From assembly GCA_026770575.1 (NCBI GenBank), contig MU657356.1, positions 65,685 to 79,972 on the forward strand: a DNA stretch of 14,288 bases, written 5' to 3'. This stretch comes from Pelagophyceae sp. CCMP2097. Its lineage: Eukaryota; Sar; Pelagophyceae. Position 1 is the stretch's first letter, and each line of letters begins with the position of its first letter. Under the pieces are notes generated by a model. That model searched no databases. It was not told the DNA's origin and saw only the letters and a list, made by a program, of their open reading frames with translations. A program made the translations under genes and the position numbers. Below are positions 1 to 6,598 of the stretch, in pieces.

Positions 1-198
1 AGTCCTGCGCACCCTGTCCGTAAGCGCCTTGCGGCGCCGCTGCTCGTCGGCAGTGCAGCGGGGCGCGCGGCCCGCTCGCCGCTCGGCGGACGCCGCTAAA
101 AAGGCGTCGACGTCGGCATCTAAGTCAAAGGCGTCTTCGTCCGAAGACGACTCCGCGAGGGCCGACAGCGCGGCGAGTGACACAAGCGGCGCCGCCAT
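1..198 (-). CDS. N-terminus of unrecognised GC-rich gene, cut by left edge
   Basis: On the minus strand an ATG at 198-196 opens 66 codons without a stop up to the window edge, so the gene continues outside. The peptide begins MAAPLVSLAALSALAE, then has an acidic patch (SSSDEDAFDLDADVDAF, residues about 18-33) and a basic stretch rich in Arg (residues 40-66). Codon third positions are almost all G or C, as expected for a gene of a GC-rich host. The plus-strand reading of the same stretch is low-complexity Arg/Ser/Ala and is probably a shadow. I do not recognise the family. The acidic-then-basic N-terminus suggests a disordered nuclear or nucleic-acid-associated protein, but that is only inference. 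The 70 bases before the ATG show no clear TATA box. Confidence 0.4.
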   Translation of the reverse strand, partial: MAAPLVSLAALSALAESSSDEDAFDLDADVDAFLAASAERRAGRAPRCTADEQRRRKALTDRVRRT

Positions 199-266
199 GG
201 TCGGCGCGCGGGACCCGCGGGTAGGCACCACCGGGCGCCGCCGGGCGCGAAGCTTTTTGAAAAACA

Positions 267-562
267 AAGTGGCTCCGGTTCGATTTGTAAAGCATTGGGC
301 GACACCGATTCGATTAGTTGCCCTCTGGGTGCCACCGAATCGATTAGTTGCCAATAGGGTGACACTGATTCGATATGTCGACCTCAGGGTGACACTTTGT
401 GGATTTGTTTCGCAGTATGGTGACACCGATTCTATTTGTTGCGCCTTGGGTGACACTGACTCGCTTTGTTACGCGCAGCGTGACACTGACTCGATTTGTT
501 AGCCGCAGGGTGACACCGATTCGATTTGTAACGTCTTGGGTGACACTGATGGCCGATTTTCT
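267..562. repeat. 30-bp minisatellite, about ten units
   Basis: Direct tandem repeat with unit starts at 267, 297, 327, 357, 387, 418, 448, 478, 508 and 538; one unit is 31 bp, the rest 30, and the last is truncated. The consensus begins GGGTGACACYGATTCGATTT and is followed by a variable GTTRC-type end. There are no unique spacers. As the period is a multiple of three, several frames stay open and give spurious decapeptide-repeat ORFs on both strands. The array starts just after the GC-rich host-like sequence and its last partial unit overlaps the ATG of the viral ATPase relic at 549, so it sits exactly at the host/virus boundary. Confidence 0.9.
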
Positions 563-1146
563 CAATAAAATAACTGTTTATATTATTTTTGGTTCACCTG
601 GGTCAGGAAAATCCACTTTTTTGTGACATCTGTTTGGACCGCAAAAATATAGAAAAAATAGAGTGTTTTCGAATGTGTTTGATAAAATAATTGTGTTCAT
701 ACCAGAATCAACACTCTCATCCATGATCGATAATCCATTCTCATCACTCCCGTCGGAACAGATATTTTATGATAATAAGGAAGAATTTCACGACTATGTA
801 ATGGAATCATGCGAACGAGACTCTTCGGAATTCATGGATAGCGTGTTATACGTCGACGATGCCGCATACTCCTAAAAGTTAAATGGGAAAATAATGACAA
901 ACTTAACAATTTGGTGTGTACACATCGCCATTTGGGATTGACAATTTTCTATGTTTACAAGATCAAACCCAGCTAAGTTTGTCCGCCACCCAATCAGTAA
1001 GTTGCGTAATAATTTTAAGTTGTAACAACGTTAAACGATTAAAACTATTCCAAGAGGTATATCTTCCTGACATTTCATTTAAAGATAACATGGGATTACA
1101 ACCTTTTATCTATCAAAGGAAGTGTGATTTTCTTGGAATACGATGA
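549..1146 (+). pseudogene. A32-like (FtsK/HerA) DNA-packaging ATPase, broken
   Basis: This family pumps viral DNA into the capsid. From ATG 549 the frame gives a P-loop FGSPGSGKSTFL (Walker A, 588-623), then an in-frame TGA at 624-626. The same frame resumes with HLFGPQKYRKNRVFSNVF and FIPESTLSSMIDNPFSSLP, then Walker B VLYVDDAAYS with the Asp pair at 855-860, and a TAA at 873-875. In a shifted frame the typical segment after Walker B follows (THRHLGLTIFYVYK, about 914-957; the family has R-H-x-x-h-x-h-h-x-h-x-Q here), and in a third frame SVSCVIILSCNNVKRLKLF. The order and spacing of motifs fit virophage and Polinton-like packaging ATPases of about 200-250 residues. At least two stops and two frameshifts make it a pseudogene. 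It is followed, after a gap, by the major capsid relic. Confidence 0.8.
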
Positions 1147-1689
1147 GATGAACAACCTGTTTATTTCATAATTTCGATATGATTAAATTCAATTCTGAGG
1201 AAAAATAAAAGATAAATAAAAGATATAGTGTCAGTTATATGCCGCTCGACAATAAATTAATTAGGAAAAAATACAAACACAAAAAAAAGTCGGCATTTTT
1301 TTAACAATTTCTACAGACAAGAAGCATGGAAGTATGGGCATGGAAAATAATATAACATTTTATTCTTTTCCAAGTAACAATATAGAAGAAAAGAATGTTT
1401 TACATACACAAAATAATGTTGGTATAAATAAGTTAAATAAATGGAATGAATAACACAGTAATAAATATGATTAAAATGACTTTCACATTGTTGCAGACGA
1501 CACTGATTTTTAAGAAACAAATCTTCAATATTTTTAAAGAGTCTGAAAAGGTTGTTAAAAAGTCAAAAAGAAGTTATTCAAAAATTAAGACCAAAAGATT
1601 TCAACAAAATTCAAAAGAACTTACCTTTAAAATTGTTCAATTTAAAATTAATTATGTTGTGCTATAATTTGGATGAAATTAAAATTAGC
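1147..1689. other. AT-rich stretch without recognisable gene
   Basis: Very AT-rich DNA between the ATPase and capsid relics. It contains only short ORFs, such as a Lys-rich reading frame ending at 1667 and the upstream extension of the capsid frame from 1552. Position alone would suit a decayed minor capsid or other small viral gene, but I see no motif to support this. Poly-A runs at 1279-1287 and a T run at 1296-1302 are the only notable sequence features. Confidence 0.5.
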
Positions 1690-3060
1690 ATGTCTGATAG
1701 ATTTATTTTGAAAAATATGTCCGACAGCCCAATGGCACAATCGTTCATTATAAGACAATTACCGCAGAATATTGGCGCAGCATTTAAAACTGGCGATGTA
1801 ATTCGTTTCAATATTGGAAGATTACTTTCAAATCAATATTTAGATCCACGTGCCTCGTTCTTGCGGATGAAGGATAAAAATACTACTGGCGGGTTTAAAT
1901 ACTGTACTTCTGCTGCCGACATTTTAAGTTCATTCGAATCGATTGATTTGGCTCAAAGTGGGACTACGTTATCGTCGTATAGAATGTATGGTATAAAACG
2001 CTCTCTCGTCGAAAGACGCAGACAAACAATATCATCCTATACTGGCGTAGGTACTATGTCCGGAATGCTTTTCGACGATATTATCGATGATTATTCTGGG
2101 AATGTCCCGTCTCCCGCTATGGGACAAAGAGGTGTAACCATCGATGGCGGAGACTCTACTGTTTTCTGTGATCCAATATCAAATCATGCCAGTCTTTTTT
2201 TGACACAAAATAAATTATACCATTTTATTCAAGCAGTCCATTGGAACTTTCTTATACTCACGGTGCGCTCAACTTCTCAGGATTTTTAAATACACCAAAA
2301 GTCGAAGCACTTTCAGCTAATGCGCTCGAATTCAGTGACGTAGAGTTGGTTTTAACCCTGGTTCAATTAAATGAGGCAAAAAATCCCAAATTTTGGATAT
2401 GCAAAACGGCAAATTTTTGGTTGAAACCAAGTCGTACATTTCAACTGGATATACGATACCAGCGAACCCAGGCAATCATTCTATAATTCTTTGATTATCT
2501 GTACGCAGTTTGATGAATGTCTCTCTTGTTCAAGCCCCAAAATAGAATGACGATGACACAAAATTTACAGAACCAATGCACCACGATATGAACAACTGCT
2601 TTATCAAGAACCATCTCAAAAATCATGGTCTCTCAATCAACGGGAGTCTCGTAGAAACACCTCGTTTAGTTCGTTGTGAACCGGCGGAATCGATGTGTAT
2701 GTCTTTGGTCGCAGCCGGAAACTGGGTGATACATTCGATACACCAACTCTACTCTCAAGAGAATATTGCGAACTTGTTTCATATAATGGTAAGGTTGTTG
2801 GTTCCTTTGTCGGTGATTTGAATTTATGAAGTTACAAGGAACGTGAGGAAGATGTTTGTTCCGGCAAGAATACATACGCCTCTACAACAAATTTGAGTCT
2901 TGAATATGGTCCAGGTGCACAAGCATCATAGAATCTTTGTGTTATATCGGAATTTAAACAGGTGTGCGTGCTTGATTTGTCGGGGAGTGGGCTGTGGTCT
3001 GACATGTCATTCAATAATATTAAAAAATTAATCAATAAAATAATATTAAAAAAATATTAA
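1690..3060 (+). pseudogene. Double jelly-roll major capsid protein (MCP), broken
   Basis: Structural protein forming the capsid lattice of Polinton-like viruses. From ATG 1690 (MSDRFIL; a second Met at 1720 is also possible) the first frame runs to about 2240 with MCP-like features: VIRFNIGRLLSNQYLDPRAS near the N-terminus, then SSFESIDLAQSGTTLSSYRM and an MSGMLFDDIIDD segment. The frame shifts at about 2205-2245 to ALEFSDVELVLTLVQL (up to 2486), then to a third frame with YTIPANPGNHSIIL, a TGA at 2492-2494 and VRSLMNVSLVQAPK. Further shifted segments give VYVFGRSRKLGDTFDTPTLL, NTYASTTNLSLEYGPGAQAS and the C-terminal VCVLDLSGSGLWSDMSFNN, ending at TAA 3058-3060. The total of roughly 450 codons and the order of segments fit the family. 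All three stop types occur in frame, so this is decay rather than code reassignment. Confidence 0.78.
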
Positions 3061-3066
3061 AAAAAT

Positions 3067-4632
3067 ATCATTATATTATAATGAACAATATAAGTATTTA
3101 AAAAAAATGAAAGTAAACCATCATCAATAGGAAGTTCCTGCCCCAATTAGAATCTGGCCCCAATTAGAATCCAATCTGGCCTATCAGGTGACTTGAAAAT
3201 ATAATATGTTCAGAAAAAGAAATTTTGAAACAATCAAGGAGCTCAAAATTGGGAATATGTTCAGAAACAGTTAGATTCTAGTTGGGGCATTTCCGCGAAA
3301 GCCGATTCTAATTGGGGCAGGAACTTCCTACTTACAGCCGGTAAAAATATCGAAAATATTGGTATCAATTCTACAATTTCTTTCATTGGGGGTAAAAATA
3401 TAGAGATAAACAATAATATTATAACATCGACCCTCGTATATGACGATACGATAAAGAAAGATATTATAAACTTAAAAACAAAAATGATATAGATGAGAAA
3501 ATTCTAAACATCGAGAGAGTAAAAAAAAACAGGAAGAGATATAGAAAATAATATAATAGTTTCATTTAACGAACCATTCATAAATTAAGACGAAATCGAC
3601 CAAATTTATTATTCAAAAGAAATTGTGGACTATAAATTCAATCTGCCTCATCAGCACAAAATATAAGAGATGAAATTACTGCTTTGGAAAATCGCCCTTC
3701 CTCCGGAATTAATTATTTTCCGGAAATAAATCTTTTAACAACCAATGGATTGAATGAGGTCCAAAAATTAAATCGGGTTTTTAGCTTCCTCAATCATGCC
3801 GGATTTGATTCTTATACAGTTAATTTAAGTAAAGAATTTTTGTTCTCAGATAATCCACTATCGACAGTTTCAGAAATATCGTTAAATCCAGAACTATTTT
3901 CTAATCGCAATGAAACAAATTAAACATTTAAAATAATAAATGAAAATATTAAAATTGTTGACGAAAAAAATAATTGGACAGTTATTCACGTTACTCAACA
4001 AGGGCACGAATTGACGAGAAATTTAGATGCAATTGACAACAATTTAAAAATGAAATTAATCTGGTTAAAATATCAATAAATACAAATCAAACGAAAACAA
4101 CCGTTGAAACTTATCGAGTTATTGATGATTTAAATGTTTTTTAAATAAAATTAATATTGATACAGATGATATAAAAAATAACATACTCCCTCCTTTACGC
4201 GCATTAATGACTGATTTTTTGCAATCTGAGAATATTATTGTTAATTCCTTTATGCGGAGAACAATCGTGCAATAAACTCCGAGGCTATTATTGCGACATC
4301 TATAAATGCTGAGAAGAATCGTGCGTTCGCAGCAGAAGGTATTCTTACTAATTCATTACCTGCTATATTACCAGAAATCATTATGACGCAAGAATCACTC
4401 AGATTCGGAAATAACTCAGGCAGCGATGATTATACACAGGAAAAAGAGTATTATTTTGAGGAACGCCCTGGTGGTTATCTCTACCAGAGCACTCATACAA
4501 ACGAAACAACTCCCTATTTCGAAAACATCATGTGGTCTAATACAGCACCTTCCAATTCGTTCATTTTTCAATCTCGGTTTAAAAGGAACAGGTTTTTACA
4601 CAGTTGGATTTAGTTCCGTGTCGCCGGATTAA
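3067..4632 (+). pseudogene. Fibre-like protein A, broken and split by a MITE
   Basis: Probable receptor-binding or surface fibre of the virus. Reading starts near 3070 (SLYYNEQYKYL, matching the YYNK-type motif of fibre B), is interrupted by the MITE at 3130-3328, and continues with TAGKNIENIGINSTISFIGG and GGKNIEINNNIITSTLVYDD. Shifted frames contain NKNDIDEKILNIERV (3480s) and IYYSKEIVDYKF. At 3684-3920 comes a module alignable with fibre B: SSGINYF..LNEVQKLNRVFSFLNHAGFDSYTV..PLSTVSEISLNPELF. Then follow heptad-like, phage-tail-fibre-style repeats (ENNRAINSEAII, AEKNRAFAAEG, about 4255-4345) and a possible C-terminal head (EERPGGYLYQSTHTNETTPYF, then GTGFYTVGFSSVSPD). Many stops and shifts are present. 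Fibre identity is inferred from architecture; the paralogy with fibre B is directly readable. Confidence 0.6.
3130..3328. mobile_element. MITE (~199 bp), Tc1/mariner-like, in fibre A
   Basis: Perfect 27-bp inverted repeats lie at 3128-3154 and 3304-3330 (outer end TAGGAAGTTCCTGCCCCAAT). The outermost TA on each side is best read as a duplicated TA target, giving element bounds 3130-3328. A second, internal inverted pair (3157-3171 and 3274-3288, 15 bp, one mismatch) repeats the same CCCCAATTAGAATC core, so each end carries the core twice. A 14-bp direct repeat (AATATGTTCAGAAA) is inside at 3203-3216 and 3254-3267. There is no coding capacity, so it is non-autonomous. Removing the element plus one TA leaves the fibre A reading frame continuous across the site, which supports a TA-duplicating insertion. 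Confidence 0.85.
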
Positions 4633-4635
4633 TGG

Positions 4636-4902
4636 ATGTTGGACAAATCGCTAAAAATTGAAGAAAATTTCCTACAAGCGCAACATGAAGTAATATTATT
4701 TACAAACCGTCACATGTTTTCACCGAATCCAGACAAGACGCAATTATATACTGACATTAAGCAGTTCCTGATGCACTACGAGCTTAGCTCCCTCTTTAAA
4801 AAGTTTACAAAACCTCGTTTTCATCCACTAAATTTTGCCTTATTTTCGATGCAAGGAGTCTGCAAGTGCAGCACGTTTTACAACAGTGTTCAAACTCGAT
4901 AG
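4636..4902 (+). pseudogene. Unrecognised AT-rich ORF at end of fibre A
   Basis: An 88-codon ORF directly after the last fibre A frame stops at 4632, still in AT-rich DNA and ending about where GC-rich DNA begins. It contains KIEENFLQAQHEVILFTNRH and ends with CSTFYNSVQTR. The last residues resemble GFYNRVQTR in fibre B (about 8166-8190), so this may be a shifted piece of the fibre C-terminus and not a separate gene, but the match is short enough to be chance. No known domain is visible. Confidence 0.3.
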
Positions 4903-4950
4903 GAATACAGGCCCAAGGTGGCTTTGGCAGCGTGGCGCCGCGGGCGGGGC

Positions 4951-5300
4951 CCGTCTTCTTTGGACCCAAGATGGTCCATCGGTTCGTCTCGCGAGGCCCA
5001 TCCGGCACAACATCTTAGGTCCAAGGGAGGCGGCGTCGGTCGCTCGTTCTGGTCCTTCCAGTTGCGGCGCCTGCGCCGAAACCGGTGCGGCTCTTTGCGG
5101 GGACCTTCTTCTATGGACCTAAGATGGTACATCTCTTGAAGTGGCATGTCTCAAGCCATAGAGACCTTAGGGTCCAACGGAGCCCTCGTCGTTGGCTCGT
5201 TTTCGCCTCTCCAGCGTCCCGCATGCCCCGAAGCCCACTGTGTCTCGAGGGGGCCGTCTTCTTCGCACCTCAAAGGCCATTTCGTATGGGTGGACCCGAC
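4951..5300. repeat. Diverged ~150-bp tandem repeat, 2-3 units
   Basis: A similar 30-base block (CCGTCTTCTTTGGACCCAAG then ATGGTCCATC) is at 4951-4980, 5104-5133 and, more diverged, 5254-5283: spacings of 153 and 150 bp. A second block (CTTAGGTCCAAGGG) at 5014-5027 recurs at 5166-5180 as CTTAGGGTCCAACGG, again 152 bp apart, and the GGCTCGTT-type sequence after it also matches. So whole units, not only one motif, are repeated. It lies at the left of the GC-rich block that splits the viral relic, upstream of the ORF at 5337. It could be a tandem regulatory region or an old satellite; nothing shows which. Confidence 0.7.
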
Positions 5301-5336
5301 TCCAACTTATAGACACCTTGCCGTCTCTACTTTGCA

Positions 5337-5690
5337 ATGACAGCTTTCATACAGGCGGAGGCGCCCCGCGGCGGCCGCGCGGCAATGCTTCAAGACGCGG
5401 CAGAGGCGTGGCGCTTCTCGGCCTCTTCTACATTGGAACTTACGCGCCGGTTCGTGCACCTCGAGCAGGCCTACGGCCTCACGCGCGCGCAGCTCGTGGC
5501 GGCGGCCCAAAAGGAGCCGCTCGTCTGTCACCTGGGCAAGTGGTTTAAGACGGCTGTCGGTCAGGACGGGCCTCGCGGCTACCACATCACGCACATTGCG
5601 TACAACCCCGACGACGGCTCCGTGCCGCATGGCCCGCAGAATGCGACGGACGTCTTTGGCCCCGCGATTGGCGTCGCCAAGAAGGCGTAG
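5337..5690 (+). CDS. Unrecognised GC-rich ORF, 117 codons
   Basis: ATG at 5337, TAG at 5688-5690, in the GC-rich block between the fibre relics. The central part looks like real protein: LTRRFVHLEQAYGLTRAQLV (probable amphipathic helix), then LVCHLGKWFKTAV and GPRGYHITHIAYNPDDGSV, ending with a short Lys-containing tail. I know no family with this pattern. It may be a host gene or gene fragment. The overlapping frame that opens at 5596 could be its continuation after a frameshift, since it picks up at the C-terminus with Arg/Lys-rich and then coiled-coil sequence. The opposite-strand ORF over 5307-5780 is Arg/Ala low-complexity and is taken as a shadow. Confidence 0.4.
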   Translation: MTAFIQAEAPRGGRAAMLQDAAEAWRFSASSTLELTRRFVHLEQAYGLTRAQLVAAAQKEPLVCHLGKWFKTAVGQDGPRGYHITHIAYNPDDGSVPHGPQNATDVFGPAIGVAKKA

Positions 5691-5997
5691 CAACGCGTCG
5701 CCCGAACGCGACTGCCCGGCTGCCGCCGCGCGGCAACAAGCAGCGCCTAAGGCGGCTCGCCGGGCACCTCCAGAGCCCAAGCGGGCCTCGCGGTCCCCGA
5801 AGAAGAAGCACGGCGCTGGCGGCGGTCAAGCGCTCGCCGCCGCCAACGACGCGAGGCAAGACGGGGCTCGGGCCACGTACGCGGCCCAGTTGGCTGCGCT
5901 GGAGGCGCAGGTGGACGCGCGGGTGGACGCGCGGGTGGAGGCGCGCCTCGCTGCGGAGGGTGCAAAGATGAAGCTCGCGCCGTGCGAAAGGCCATAA
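5596..5997 (+). CDS. Possible basic/coiled-coil segment, doubtful ORF
   Basis: The first 30 codons overlap the end of the ORF at 5337 and are probably not coding. From about 5690 the frame gives a basic Ala/Arg/Lys region (KRASRSPKKKHGAGGG) followed by a heptad-like stretch, AAQLAALEAQVDARVDARVE and ARLAAEGAKMK (about 5878-5979), which would form a coiled coil. The repeated GTGGACGCGCGG triplet groups show a small internal tandem. It may be the frameshifted C-terminal half of the 5337 ORF. The opposite strand is also open here (ORF ending at 5826), and only one of the two is likely to be genuine in the overlap. Confidence 0.25.
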   Translation: MRTTPTTAPCRMARRMRRTSLAPRLASPRRRSNASPERDCPAAAARQQAAPKAARRAPPEPKRASRSPKKKHGAGGGQALAAANDARQDGARATYAAQLAALEAQVDARVDARVEARLAAEGAKMKLAPCERP

Positions 5998-6386
5998 AAC
6001 TGCAACGCCGCCGGCAGCTCATCGACGCGCTGCCAGAGGAAGCAATTGAGCGCGCCGCTCTGCGACACGCCCTGGACGAGTGCGTGAACCTCGGCGCCGG
6101 CGACCATCGCCCGCACGGTGTCGCCGCGTTCGAGCTGCCCGAACCGTGGCACTCGCACGACGGCATCGCCGTCCGGGTCTGCCGCGGGGGTCACCGGAGG
6201 GATGATCGCCGCGCCAGACCCAACGCGGGCCACCACGACGCACTGGGCGCCCACGCTGTCCGGCTGCACCGTCACGGCGTCGGAAGCGACCGTGACGACC
6301 GTGCCCGAGACACCGGTCGCGTCAAATCCCTCGACGCGATCGAACCGCTCCAGGGGCGCGGCGCGCTGGCGCTTGTAGCGGGCCAT
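5826..6386 (-). CDS. Unrecognised GC-rich ORF, 186 codons
   Basis: Starts MARYKRQRAAPLERFDRVEG at 6386 and stops at 5826. The first ~145 residues look like a folded beta-rich domain with alternating hydrophobics: VSGTVVTVASDAVTVQPD, AQCVVVARVGSGAAIIPP, FGQLERGDTVRAMVAGAEVH and SGALNCFLWQRVDELP. The final ~40 residues are repetitive Ser/Thr/Arg/Ala and overlap the plus-strand coiled-coil frame, so the true end may be earlier or shifted. The domain hints at a small beta-barrel but I cannot name a family. A TATA-like box lies about 95 bases upstream. Codon use is strongly GC-rich, unlike the AT-rich viral relics on both sides, so it is probably host-derived. Confidence 0.4.
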   Translation of the reverse strand: MARYKRQRAAPLERFDRVEGFDATGVSGTVVTVASDAVTVQPDSVGAQCVVVARVGSGAAIIPPVTPAADPDGDAVVRVPRFGQLERGDTVRAMVAGAEVHALVQGVSQSGALNCFLWQRVDELPAALQFYGLSHGASFIFAPSAARRASTRASTRASTCASSAANWAAYVARAPSCLASLAAASA

Positions 6387-6478
6387 CTTAGCCTCGCCGG
6401 GATGCCCAAACGGGCCGGCGCCGCCGCCGGATCAAACCTCGATTTCCGAGCCGTTATCTCGCTCACAGCTCTCCTTGT

Positions 6479-6487
6479 CTATTTAAG
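6479..6487 (-). promoter_or_regulatory. TATA-like box for the leftward ORF at 6386
   Basis: Minus-strand CTTAAATAG lies about 95 bases upstream of the ATG at 6386, at the point where GC-rich sequence turns AT-rich. It is the only TATA-like element close to that start. In such a composition boundary it could arise by chance. Confidence 0.2.
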
Positions 6488-6598
6488 CAAGACTTGATTC
6501 CGCTCATACTCAGCAGTAAACACACGGAAGAAGTATTATGACACAATGAAAGTGCAAGCTTTCGTCGTAATACGATAGGAGGAGGCTAAGCTCGTAGT

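Noticed and set aside
267..562. CRISPR array
   Set aside because: Units are contiguous 30-bp repeats without unique spacers, in a eukaryotic-looking context.
29..626. ORFs of 157, 75 and 73 codons across the 30-bp repeat, giving decapeptide repeats
   Set aside because: The 30-bp period keeps frames open on both strands; sequence is explained by the minisatellite.
5307..5859. Minus-strand ORFs of 157 and 90 codons
   Set aside because: Arg/Ala-rich low-complexity readings opposite a better plus-strand ORF in GC-rich DNA where stops are rare.
6533..6573. Short inverted pair GTATTATGAC / GTCGTAATAC as an element end
   Set aside because: Only ten bases with one mismatch, and no partner at the other edge of the GC-rich block.
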